Source: a virus | Reading direction: 5' to 3' (one strand) | Virus record (IMG/VR): IMGVR_UViG_3300037010_003037 | Location: 83,698-147,697 of that record | DNA length: 64,000 nt | Part shown: positions 51,438 to 60,300 of the stretch, piece by piece | How the letters are laid out: every line of letters begins with the position of its first letter | How positions within the stretch are numbered: the first letter of the stretch is position 1 | Notes under the pieces: generated by a model | Databases searched by the model: none | Told to the model about the DNA's origin: nothing | Seen by the model: only the letters and a program-made list of their open reading frames with translations | Position numbers and translations under genes: made by a program

Positions 51438-53045
51438 ACTACGATCATTAACGCGCTGTGTTACGCTCTATACAACAAACCTTTTGACAATATTTCACTT
51501 CAACGACTGATTAACTCTACCAACAACACTAAGAATACCTTGATGGAAGTTAGATTAGTGTTTAGCAAAGGTGATGATGAGTTTGAGGTATATCGTTGTC
51601 GTGGTGAAACATTCAATATTCAAGTCTATATGAATGGAGAGGACATCACCCTTGACAGTGTTGCTGAAAATGACAAGCTTGTAGAAGAGCTAATTGGTAT
51701 AAGCTATGAGCTCTTTACGAAGATTATTATCTTTTCCGGAAATTCCATTCCGTTTCTGATGATGCCAGTTTCACAGCAACGTCAGCAGATTGAAGAATTG
51801 TTCAACATTACTCTTCTCACAGAGAAGGCTGTTAAGCTTAAAGAAATCATAAAGGCAACTGAGAACAGTATTTCAATTCAAGAAGCTGTTATTCGTGAAC
51901 AAGAAGCTGCGGTGAATCTGTATAATAAACAACTAAAGGACGCAGAAAACCGAGTTGCTAAATGGGAGTCTGATAGAAACGCACAAGTCATAAGTCTTCG
52001 TGAACAACTTCAACTCATGCAAACGGTTGACATTGAAGTTGAGAAAGAGCTTCATGTTTTAACTGCCGCGCTAAAGGAAGAAGAAAACACCTTGCAACAC
52101 AAGCTAAGTAGTGCTAAGAAGGATAAAGTGACAATTTCTGCAGAGATTAAGAAGTTATCAGACGAACTTGTACACTTATTAGAAGATAAATGCCCTTACT
52201 GCTTACAACAATATGCTGGCGCGGCTGAGAAGTTAATTGAAAAACAAGATCTTCTCGAGCAAAAAAAGACTAAACTTGTAAGTCTTGAGGAAATCATCAC
52301 GACTACATCAGCTGAAGTTGCAGAACTAGTTGATCAGCGCCTGCGAGCTGCCAAGCTTATGAAGTTTTCAAGCCTTGCTGATGCTGTACGAGCAGAATCT
52401 TCTGCACAAACAGCTCAACAACGAATTGATGAATTATTGAACACTGTTAACCCGCACAGTGAAGCGCTTCAAGCTTTGCGTGAGAGCGCTGTTAAAGAAG
52501 TTGACTACGCTCAGTTAGATTTACTTAAGAAGGATTTGGATCATCAGCAGTTTCTGTTGAAATTGCTTACAGATAAAAACTCATTCATCCGGCGTCGAAT
52601 TATCCAAAAAACAATTCCATTTCTAAACAATCGTCTAATCCATTATACTAAAGAGCTTGGACTTCCACATGTTGTCATGTTTGATGATGATATGAGCTGT
52701 ACCGTATCTGAGTATGGTCGAGAACTTGATTTTGGTAACTTGTCTAGTGGTGAAAAGAAACGAGTAAATCTTTCATTATCACTTGCTTTTAGAGATGTTC
52801 TTCATCATCTGCACTCAAAGGTAAATTGTTTGTTTATTGACGAGATAGATGCATCACTCGATAGTTCTGGAGTTGAAAATGTCTTTAGATTATTAAAAAA
52901 TAAATCTCGTGATGAAGGGCTTGGACTCTGGATAATCTCACATAGACCAGAAGCTATTGGTCGATTCGACCGTTCAGTAATTGTTCGCAAAGAGAATGGG
53001 TTTAGTCGTATCGTATCTGAAGATGGAGATGAGTTTGAAGAATAA
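51069..53045 (+). CDS. 46: C-intein fused to gp46 C-terminal fragment (SbcC/Rad50-like)
   Basis: Residues 1-123 are the C-terminal intein part; splicing after Asn123 would leave a 535-residue gp46 piece starting TTIINALCYALYN. This contains a coiled coil, the zinc hook CPYC (about residue 377) with its return coiled coil, the ABC signature LSSGEKKRVNLSLSLAF (about residue 560), Walker B NCLFIDEIDASLD (about residue 590) and the D-loop/H-switch WIISHRPE. T4 gp46 has 560 residues and the spliced product would have 585. The ATG at 51069 has no clear Shine-Dalgarno, so translation may rely on reinitiation after the upstream stop. Confidence 0.87.
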   Translation: MHQLSDIVNRKFTDIIDIDDYEIETDTGWVPVTHLCKTIPYDVWQIETINGSKLECADDHILFTADLKQVFAKDLHVGDLVYTRNGPLPISKIQKTERVEQMFDVQVDHHNHRFWSGDYLSHNTTIINALCYALYNKPFDNISLQRLINSTNNTKNTLMEVRLVFSKGDDEFEVYRCRGETFNIQVYMNGEDITLDSVAENDKLVEELIGISYELFTKIIIFSGNSIPFLMMPVSQQRQQIEELFNITLLTEKAVKLKEIIKATENSISIQEAVIREQEAAVNLYNKQLKDAENRVAKWESDRNAQVISLREQLQLMQTVDIEVEKELHVLTAALKEEENTLQHKLSSAKKDKVTISAEIKKLSDELVHLLEDKCPYCLQQYAGAAEKLIEKQDLLEQKKTKLVSLEEIITTTSAEVAELVDQRLRAAKLMKFSSLADAVRAESSAQTAQQRIDELLNTVNPHSEALQALRESAVKEVDYAQLDLLKKDLDHQQFLLKLLTDKNSFIRRRIIQKTIPFLNNRLIHYTKELGLPHVVMFDDDMSCTVSEYGRELDFGNLSSGEKKRVNLSLSLAFRDVLHHLHSKVNCLFIDEIDASLDSSGVENVFRLLKNKSRDEGLGLWIISHRPEAIGRFDRSVIVRKENGFSRIVSEDGDEFEE

Positions 53046-53118
53046 ACAAGTGTAGTTTCAAACTATTTTGTTCAAATTACATAAGTTGAATGTATTTGTA
53101 TTTTCACGATTGGGAAAA

Positions 53119-53126
53119 GATAAATA
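53119..53126 (+). promoter_or_regulatory. T4-type late promoter (GATAAATA)
   Basis: GATAAATAGAG, 52 bases before the resolvase-like gene, separates it from the recombination genes. Confidence 0.7.
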
Positions 53127-53177
53127 GAGAGTGAACGTCTTCAGGTTCAATCTCTATCAACTTACAATTCGTGAATT

Positions 53178-53762
53178 ATGAAAAAATCACAACAAAAAGG
53201 TGGTGATGAAAATTTATCTGTCACTAAAAGAAAACGTCGTCCTGGTATGGGCAAAGCAAAGGGAAATAGCTTTGAAAATATAGTTGCTAAAAAACTTACC
53301 GCAGCTTTAACACCACTCAAATTCATCAGAACACAAGGTTCAGGTGCTAGAGTTGGTGGAAAGAATTTTGAAACTATTGGTCAAATGTTTGGCGAGGATG
53401 CACTTAAGCTCTTCGTCGGCGACGTAGTTCCTGTAAATGAAAAAGATTCAGGAGTGGTGTTTAACTTCTCAATAGAGTGCAAATCATACGCAAAATCTGA
53501 TAGTTTTGAAACGATGGTCGCTGGTAATGCGAACATTTTCAAGTGGATTCATGAAGCTATTGACGACGCAGCGAAGGTTAATAAAGTTCCTTTACTTATT
53601 TTCAAGTGGAACCGCTCTCCTATCTATGTCGCCATGTTACATGGTGATAATATTATGCATCAACCACGCATTAGTTTATCTCAAAATGGGTGTATAATTG
53701 ATATCTTTTACTTGGATGATTTACTTCCATCACAAAATTTTTGGATTACTAATAAAGAATAA
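53178..53762 (+). CDS. Resolvase-like nuclease (PD-(D/E)XK fold)
   Basis: The 194-residue protein has a Lys/Arg-rich N-terminus followed by GNSFENIVAKKL (Glu), RTQGSGARVGG, GDVVPVN (Asp, about residue 77) and FSIECKSY (E-x-K, about residue 94), the arrangement of archaeal Holliday-junction resolvases and related restriction-type folds. A late promoter and the neighbouring gp46/gp47 genes fit a role in resolving branches before packaging. It is distinct from T4 endonuclease VII (His-Me fold, zinc site), which is not seen in the window. Confidence 0.65.
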   Translation: MKKSQQKGGDENLSVTKRKRRPGMGKAKGNSFENIVAKKLTAALTPLKFIRTQGSGARVGGKNFETIGQMFGEDALKLFVGDVVPVNEKDSGVVFNFSIECKSYAKSDSFETMVAGNANIFKWIHEAIDDAAKVNKVPLLIFKWNRSPIYVAMLHGDNIMHQPRISLSQNGCIIDIFYLDDLLPSQNFWITNKE

Positions 53763-53768
53763 AGTATT

Positions 53769-54413
53769 ATGGCACACGGCGATTTTTTACCACGTTGGTT
53801 GGCGCGTGTAAATGTTTACAGACCAACAACTGATTTTTCAGATCTACTTAGAATAGTAGCAAGCTACTATGATATGTATGCTAAAGCGTACACTTATATG
53901 GGACCATGGATAGCAAAGCAGAACGCCATGAATTTCTCAGTTCCAGATAAAGATGAAATTATGGCTGGTATTGGTAAACCAAGATCAACAATAAGCTATA
54001 CAACCTACTCAAAGTTCATTGATGCATTATTTGATTTTGCTATTATGTCTAAGGGTAGAAAGGCTCTTATTAATCCTAACCCATCAACTCATCATTCGGC
54101 TCAGTTTTCACAAAGCACATTTAACATTACTCCTGTTACTGATAATGTTGTTTTACGAGATGAACGAGCTGTTAGAAAACCAGCCAAGACGCTGCATAAG
54201 ATTGAATTTTTTGGAGCAGATCTTCCAGTATACATAGAAAATTTAACCATTAATCCAGATCAAATCAAGTTTATTATTTTACGTCCCAAGCTTGGTAAGC
54301 TTGGGTGTCCTAGCACTAATAAGTGGGAAGTCCTGTTGTACAGACAACCTTATACATATCTTATTGACCATATTGATTCAAATCTAAACCCTCGTTGGAG
54401 CGGAATTATGTGA
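53769..54413 (+). CDS. Unknown 214-residue protein
   Basis: It starts six bases after the resolvase-like stop (GTATTATGG), so it is in the same late unit. The N-terminal half is helical and aromatic (FSDLLRIVASYYDMYAKAYTYMG), the C-terminal half has strands including GADLPVYIENLTINPDQ. No family or localisation signal is recognised. Late expression and the aromatic content would fit a virion or assembly factor. Confidence 0.65.
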   Translation: MAHGDFLPRWLARVNVYRPTTDFSDLLRIVASYYDMYAKAYTYMGPWIAKQNAMNFSVPDKDEIMAGIGKPRSTISYTTYSKFIDALFDFAIMSKGRKALINPNPSTHHSAQFSQSTFNITPVTDNVVLRDERAVRKPAKTLHKIEFFGADLPVYIENLTINPDQIKFIILRPKLGKLGCPSTNKWEVLLYRQPYTYLIDHIDSNLNPRWSGIM

Positions 54414-54473
54414 GTTTGTTTAATGAGCACTTCGTTTTCAAAATCTGGACATGATTATCAGTATGTTTCAGCG

Positions 54474-54482
54474 TGATATAAT
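54474..54482 (+). promoter_or_regulatory. Extended -10 promoter (TGATATAAT)
   Basis: TG-A-TATAAT, 57 bases before the small gene at 54540. No clear -35. The similar strings TGATATAAA occur before the genes at 2817 and 3974. Confidence 0.6.
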
Positions 54483-54539
54483 TGTTTAGTACATCCCATC
54501 ACTTTAAATTATTTCATATATACTATAAGGAAATGAAAA

Positions 54540-54725
54540 ATGAATTCTAAGCGAGCAAAGAAGTTACGTGCTCTTGTTAAACATTTGCAAGCAAAAGGTG
54601 CAATTAATGAAAATTGGGTTGTCACCGGGAGTGATAAGCAGACTGGTTCACGATTAAATGATCCAGCATGTGGGCGTTCAATCTATCAAGCAATGAAAAA
54701 GCGTGATCTTCTAAACTCTAAATGA
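54540..54725 (+). CDS. Small basic protein coupled to the palm-like gene (61 residues)
   Basis: The Shine-Dalgarno is TAAGGA; the stop overlaps the next ATG (ATGA). The product is basic with an N-terminal helix (SKRAKKLRALVKHLQAKG) and a C-terminal SIYQAMKK phrase that I recall from small conserved proteins of T4-like phages. It may be an RNA- or DNA-binding partner of the protein that follows; no evidence beyond the overlap. Confidence 0.65.
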   Translation: MNSKRAKKLRALVKHLQAKGAINENWVVTGSDKQTGSRLNDPACGRSIYQAMKKRDLLNSK

Positions 54726-56062
54726 TTTATTTTCATCCGGTTCTTACTACAGTTGAAATAGACCATAAACATCCGCTTCATGTGAGTAAGTTCTTTGACT
54801 TAACACGCATGTGGTGGAGCAAACGAAAGGAGCGCCAAGCGATGGTGCTTTCTATCGCTGTTGCATGGTACAACACAACACAACGGTATAGGAAAGCTCC
54901 AGGCTTTATTGAGGAAGAGGTGCTTCTAACGTCTCTTACCAGCAAGGTAAAGGATGCTAAACACATATTAACTAAGTTCTTTATTATCAAGAGAACCGGA
55001 TATAACTTCAATGATGGGAACAAAAGCCCAACGATTGTAAGTCCAAGAAAACTGCCTCAAAAGATGGTTGATGCCATTGAAGGTATCATTAAAGATGTTT
55101 GCTTTTATCCCGGTATAGAACCATTATCTACTAAGCTCACAAAATCAAAGGTGAAAGTGCGTAAGCACCGCTGGTACTATATTCATGAAAGACTGATTAG
55201 TGAATCACGTGAAGATTTAATGCCAGCAGTAAAGTGGCTTTGTGAACAGAATGATCCAATTTATTTCTACTTCCAGCCATCAGGTAAGCTTCAAGCACGT
55301 GACACTTCTGTGTGGCCTATCAAAAGCATTGAAACATGGCCAGGGTGGTTAAGACGAGAGCTATTTGGGAGCGTTGTAGATATTGAAAATGCCTACTGTC
55401 AGTTTCTTGTAAATCACTTGTACAAAAAGTACACTGATAATGAAAATCGTTTAAAGCTCAAGTATCCAGACATTCTAAGAGCAGATCAAGATAAGCAAAA
55501 TTTTCGTGAAGAACTATGTCGGGATGTATTGCGCCTTCCGGTAACAGTTGAAAACATATCTATCGTAAAACGCTTAATTATGGCGCTCGCGAACGGTTCA
55601 AATGCAACTCCGGCTCTTATGGTAAATGGATCAGGGCGATCTGAAGCTGTTAGAATTGTTCTTCAAGCAAATCCTAACTTGAAACCATCAGATCTACTAG
55701 AGATTGGAAAGCGGTTGTCATTTATCGCGAAGCAGTTTAGGGCTGCTAAGAAGGACATTTGCATGTTTGTTCTTGGTTTAAAACCAACCGCGCGAAACTT
55801 AAAGAAAGTGTTTGAGCTTTACTTTGAATGGGAACGTGATGCCCGTTATAAGATGTGGGAAATGACTGGTTTTACAGGCTTAGCACTTCATGATGGGTTA
55901 GATGGAATTCTTATTGATGATTCTGAAGCATTTGTTCGAGAAGTACTAGTGAAGCATGGGCTAAAAGTGCATGTAGAAAATTGCGAAAATGATCCAACTC
56001 TATTAATCAGCACGAATCACAGCCATGATAAAGTAGAAACACTAGAACTAGTGACAGTTTAA
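54722..56062 (+). CDS. Putative divergent single-subunit (T7-RNAP/Pol I-type) palm polymerase
   Basis: The 446-residue product is of unknown family, but three blocks match the polymerase palm in order. Motif A: SVVDIENAYCQFLVNHL with D220 (T7 RNAP D537). Motif B: IVKRLIMALANGS with K283 (T7: KRSVMTLAYGS, K631), where N291 replaces the usual Tyr639. Motif C: LALHDGLDGILIDD with H390-D391 (T7 HDSFGTI, H811-D812). Spacings are 63 and about 108 residues, shorter than T7 RNAP (94 and 181) but comparable to Pol I (53 and 124). Upstream GKLQARDTSVWPI might form the template-contact segment. It overlaps a small basic gene and is followed by strong terminators. It could be an RNA or DNA polymerase, or an inactive relative. 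The match is by eye and needs a structural test. Confidence 0.45.
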   Translation: MIYFHPVLTTVEIDHKHPLHVSKFFDLTRMWWSKRKERQAMVLSIAVAWYNTTQRYRKAPGFIEEEVLLTSLTSKVKDAKHILTKFFIIKRTGYNFNDGNKSPTIVSPRKLPQKMVDAIEGIIKDVCFYPGIEPLSTKLTKSKVKVRKHRWYYIHERLISESREDLMPAVKWLCEQNDPIYFYFQPSGKLQARDTSVWPIKSIETWPGWLRRELFGSVVDIENAYCQFLVNHLYKKYTDNENRLKLKYPDILRADQDKQNFREELCRDVLRLPVTVENISIVKRLIMALANGSNATPALMVNGSGRSEAVRIVLQANPNLKPSDLLEIGKRLSFIAKQFRAAKKDICMFVLGLKPTARNLKKVFELYFEWERDARYKMWEMTGFTGLALHDGLDGILIDDSEAFVREVLVKHGLKVHVENCENDPTLLISTNHSHDKVETLELVTV

Positions 56063-56096
56063 GTTATCTGTGATATTATCCTTATTTGTTTCAGGA

Positions 56097-56134
56097 TTTT
56101 TAAGCATTAACAAGTAAACGTTAATGCTTAAAAA
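56097..56134. terminator. Hairpin terminator, 15-base stem
   Basis: TTTTTAAGCATTAAC, eight-base loop, complementary arm. It lies in the 138-base gap between two convergent genes; its AT-rich ends give T-runs on both strands. Confidence 0.75.
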
Positions 56135-56136
56135 TA

Positions 56137-56168
56137 AAAAATGGGAGATCTAAAGATCTCCCATTTTT
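56137..56168. terminator. Bidirectional hairpin terminator
   Basis: AAAAATGGGAGATCT and its complement form a 15-base stem with a 2-base loop and a T-run on each strand. Together with the preceding hairpin it insulates the + palm-like gene from the - gp26-like pair. Confidence 0.88.
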
Positions 56169-56200
56169 ACCACCTAAAAGTGTATGAACTCGGTGGCTGA

Positions 56201-56425
56201 TTAGTACACTGGGAACATTGACTTTGATGCCACCTTTAACCGATCATTGATGAAATCAACAGCAATTTCTCTTTCAGCTTGAGACATCATCAATACCTGT
56301 TGATAGCTCCACGCACCTCGAGAATAGTAAGAGATTTCAATTGCTGATCGCACAAGCTGTTTGATTTCTGCTCCAAGGCGTGCAATATACTTTTGCACAG
56401 CTATCATATCTCCAGCTCTAATCAT
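56201..56425 (-). CDS. Small tail-assembly protein downstream of gp26-like (74 residues)
   Basis: It overlaps the gp26-like stop by four bases. The helical product contains SYYSRGAWSYQQVLMMSQAEREIAVDFI, a W-x-x-x-x-V-L-x-M...E-R-E pattern found in small tail-assembly chaperones. The pair next to the tape measure recalls lambda G/GT-type chaperone genes. Inferred role: helps fold or load the tape measure or hub. Confidence 0.55.
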   Translation of the reverse strand: MIRAGDMIAVQKYIARLGAEIKQLVRSAIEISYYSRGAWSYQQVLMMSQAEREIAVDFINDRLKVASKSMFPVY

Positions 56426-57216
56426 TCTGTGAAAAAAGACACTGGATTAATTGGAATTTCAACATCAAAGTCCTCACCACAATCACGGCAATTACACGTC
56501 CATTTTAGATCTGGCCCCCAATCATTAATGCTCTCTGATTTTTGCGCTATACGGTTGATAAATGTCGTTGGTACTTTTCTCAACCATTCCTCAATAAGCT
56601 TAGGATCAGTTACATCATCAACTTGGTTTACCACTGCCAAAAGCATCATGATAAGGTTGTTCTGCTGGTCTTCAACAGTAATTTCAGTCTTTGTCTGATT
56701 TGTTCGAATCAAGTCCAGAATCTGAGAATATCTGTTAGGGTTCATTTTAACTATCTGCCCATTTGGCATAACAACAGTGTAAAGCTTGTCAACCTGGGTA
56801 GGATCAAGCATCTTCATCCTGCTTATCATCTGATCTATATCAGCAATATAGCTATGTTCTTTTGCACCTTCACATGTGTGCTTTGCAGTAAATTCATAAT
56901 TCGGACCGTATGTAACAGTTCGAAGAAACATCATTATAGCGTCAACATCTTTTGAAAGTAGTTCAGAAGGTTTGTTGATTCCGCTGACGCACGTTTTAAA
57001 GACAGTATTAATAGCTGCTCCTGAAAACAGCTGATCTGGGTTCTTCAAAACGATTTCATCTAGTGCTGACATTGGCTGAACGTGAATTTCACCATCTTTG
57101 ACTGATGGATCAAGTTCGCCGTCCTTATAGAAAATTCCTCGTGATGGAAGTTGAAAAATTCTTCCAGGTAATTTAAGCTGTGCTAACAGCGGATTAGAGC
57201 CATTTTCTGACATCAT
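56422..57216 (-). CDS. 26: Baseplate hub protein, gp26-like (T4_baseplate family)
   Basis: The 264 residues carry the family phrase LPSRGIFYKDGELD, then IHVQPMSALDEIVLKNPDQL and SGAAINTVFKTCV, and a C-terminal WTCNCRDCGEDFDVE with Cys residues that could bind zinc. T4 gp26 has 208 residues. Members of this group act in hub assembly, possibly as tape-measure chaperones rather than stable parts. A late promoter, interlocked with that of the tape measure, lies upstream on the opposite strand. Confidence 0.75.
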   Translation of the reverse strand: MMSENGSNPLLAQLKLPGRIFQLPSRGIFYKDGELDPSVKDGEIHVQPMSALDEIVLKNPDQLFSGAAINTVFKTCVSGINKPSELLSKDVDAIMMFLRTVTYGPNYEFTAKHTCEGAKEHSYIADIDQMISRMKMLDPTQVDKLYTVVMPNGQIVKMNPNRYSQILDLIRTNQTKTEITVEDQQNNLIMMLLAVVNQVDDVTDPKLIEEWLRKVPTTFINRIAQKSESINDWGPDLKWTCNCRDCGEDFDVEIPINPVSFFTE

Positions 57217-57299
57217 GATCTCCTATATTTTTGAAATATCTTATATTGATGAATTAATCCACGATTAAAGATCGTGTATTTTTCTCACATGACTATGAT

Positions 57300-57307
57300 T
57301 ATAAATA
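57300..57307 (+). promoter_or_regulatory. T4-type late promoter (TATAAATA), rightward
   Basis: GATTATAAATATGC, 45 bases before the tape-measure ATG. Its predicted start (about 57313) lies to the right of the predicted start of the leftward promoter. Confidence 0.72.
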
Positions 57308-57315
57308 TGCAAATG

Positions 57316-57323
57316 TATTTATT
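57316..57323 (-). promoter_or_regulatory. Possible late promoter (AATAAATA), leftward
   Basis: AATAAATACATTTG on the - strand, 100 bases before the gp26-like gene; predicted start near 57309. The two -10 boxes interlock, so polymerases cannot occupy both. Confidence 0.6.
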
Positions 57324-57351
57324 TGCTTTCCAATATCACTAGAATCACACA

Positions 57352-60300
57352 ATGGATCAAAACCAAAGACAGTTACTTGATATTTTAAATGATCTACGAA
57401 AGAACATTGTTTTGATGACACATCACGGAACAATGTCTGGAAATTCATCATCTGCAAAATCAGCCAACAAACATTTTGGCTCAAATGCTATTGATGAAGC
57501 GGTTATCGATGAATATGAACGCGAGATTCGTTTGGGTTCGAAGACTATTGGTTTTCAAAATAAAGCAATTAAAAATGTTATTCAGGCTACTCGCAAGCTT
57601 ACTGAAGCGTATGCAAATACTGCGCTTTCAGAAAAAGATAAACAAGACAGAATTGCTGAAGCATCTAAAGTTCTTTCTGAATCCTTAATCAGATCATCAA
57701 AAATTCAACAACGACTTGCTGTTGAGTACAATAAATTAGCAAATCTTTCAGTTCCTGAGCAATTACTTGCTTTTAAGAATCTAGTAAAAGGTTCTGATTC
57801 TCTTTCTAATGAGCTAAGCAAATATGCTCGAAATTCATCTCTTCTTAGTGCTGCTCTTATAAAGCGCGCCAATGAAATTGATCATGACACAGAGTCGCTT
57901 GATTATAGTCGTTACATAAGTGATCTTGCAAAGGCAGCAGCTGTTTTACCAAAGAGCTTGCTTAAAGGAGCTGGTGTCATAGATGAATACACAGATGCGT
58001 TTGGAGAATACGTCGCGGAGTTTAAAGATAATCTACATGCTGAAGACTTTGCTGCTCTTCGAGCTAAAATTGGACAAGCAGAAGTTATTTTATCAGAGGC
58101 ATTTGATGGTATCGAGTCTCTTGGATTCGGTAACATTCAAGATATCTTGAAAAAAGGTCTAGCAAATGTCCATGCAGAAGCACAAAGTCCTGAGAATGCA
58201 GGTAATGGTGGGTCAAAACCGATTGAAGATGCCTTGTTGGCAACTGCTGTCGGTCTAAGAAATATTGGTATTAAATTACCAGAAGAAATTTCAAATGCTA
58301 TTGATAATATTTTATCTGGTAAGTCTAATGAGACCTACGCCAATGATATTGCAGCAATTGCAAAAGAACTTCAATCTTTTTATAATGCGACAGATGTTGG
58401 TAAAAAAGGTTTGGATGAGCTTGCAAAGTCAGTTAATTCTTTTAATGGAGCTATTACGAGAAATTACCTTACACTTGAAGGCATTTCAAATAATTTAGCC
58501 AAGAAGTTAGGCGATTTAGTGACATTTTCTGGAACTGTAGCTGCACTTAAAAAGGTTTGGGATAGTCTTGCTGAGGTTTACAAGGAAATAAGTTCATTTA
58601 ATATAGCGCAACTTCCTGAGACATTCTTACAAGTCCAAGGTCAGGCCATTGATATGGGCATGAGCTTTGAAGACACAGTGAAGTTTATGCAGGAAAATAA
58701 GCGCGTTATGGGCTTATATGGTAAGCAAAATTTTGATTTATTAAGAAAAGGTCTAGACAACACATTTAACCAATTTGGTTACACATTTAAACAAGCTTCT
58801 GAGATGTTTGGCCCTGCAATAGAAGCTGCTATTGATTCATCTGTTAACATTAAGGATGGTAACGCGCTCAATGATTACATAAAAGATACTATGGAATCAT
58901 TCCAGAAAATTGCTGGATTGCTTAATGTTAGTGCTGTTGAGTACCAAAAATTAAATTTAGAGCTTTATAACACCCCAGAAATTTTGGGTCAAATGCTTGG
59001 GATGACAACACAGCAAACTCGAGTATATGAAAAGAGTTTACGTCAACAGCGTGATCAAATAGCTCTTAACGGCGTAAGTCTTCAACAAGCCAATGAAATC
59101 ATTAAAGCCCAAGAAGCCCAAAAAAGAGCTAAGATTACTGATCGCTTTAGAGCGGCCGCTATGCAACAGCTGATAGGAAATATGATCGGCATGGATCCAT
59201 CTGAAGTTAGTGAGTTATCTGATCTCTCAAGACGAACAGGCAAAACTGATGAAGAACAGCAAAGATATCAAGAACTTTCGAAGAAATTTGCTGCTGGTTT
59301 TTCACAGTATGAGCAAGATGTCTATAGTACAGACAATTATGGTGGTCAAGCATTTGTTGAAAAAATGAAAGAGTCGCTTCCTCCTTTTCTTCAGCAGATT
59401 TTACAGTCTGAAATACCTGCTGTCAAAGCTGATAAAGCAAACGCTGGCGCAACTCCTGAAGAAGCCAAGCGTGCTGAAGAAGCAGCTAAAGGAAGTAAAA
59501 TGGTGGCGATTTTTGGTGATGCACTTAACACCGTTTCATCATTCATTAATAATTCTTTAGTATCTACTGTTAGTTCGGCATCTATAGCATTGTTTGCATT
59601 GTCAGGTTCAGCCACAAAAGCAGCATTAGCGTTAAATGCTATAGGTAAAGGTGGTGGACTTGGTAATATTTTTGATGATTTAGGTAAACCCGGTGGACCA
59701 GGTGGACCAGGTAAACCTACTGAACCAGGTAAACCTACTGAACCAGGTAAACCTACTGAACCAGGTAAACCTACTGAACCAGGTAAACCAGGTGGATCAG
59801 GTAAACCAGGTGGATCAGGTAAACTTGGTGGCTCGATACTTGAGGCAGGTAAAGATTTGTTTGTGAGAAATAAATTTGGCTTAGCTAGTATGGGTGTTGG
59901 ATTAGCAACAGATATTGGTAGTTACGCGCTCAATAAGACAGGACATGAAAAAGCAGCCGCAGCAACTGATTTGCTTGGTAGTACAGCATCATGGGCATTA
60001 GCTGGAGCGCAGCTCGGGTCAATTATTCCTGGAATAGGAACTGCTGGAGGTGCCGTGGCTGGTGGGATTCTTGGCGCAATCAAAAGCATTGCGTTAGATG
60101 GTACGCTCGGTACAATTTTCGGATCTTCAGATACTGCTGGTAATACTGATCAACAACCTGCTACACCTCAACAATCTATACCTCAACAATCTATACCTCA
60201 ACAATCTATACCTCAACAATCTATACCTCAACAATCTATACCTCAACAATCTATACCTCAACAATCTACACCATATGTTTTTTCTGATAAAATTCAAAAA

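Noticed and set aside
54722-56062. Reverse transcriptase or diversity-generating retroelement
   Set aside because: There is no Y-x-D-D motif and no template/variable repeat pair near it; motifs fit the T7/Pol I palm better.
56060-56075. TGATATTAT after the palm-like gene as a promoter
   Set aside because: It is followed at once by two strong terminators and points at a convergent gene, so it has nothing to drive.
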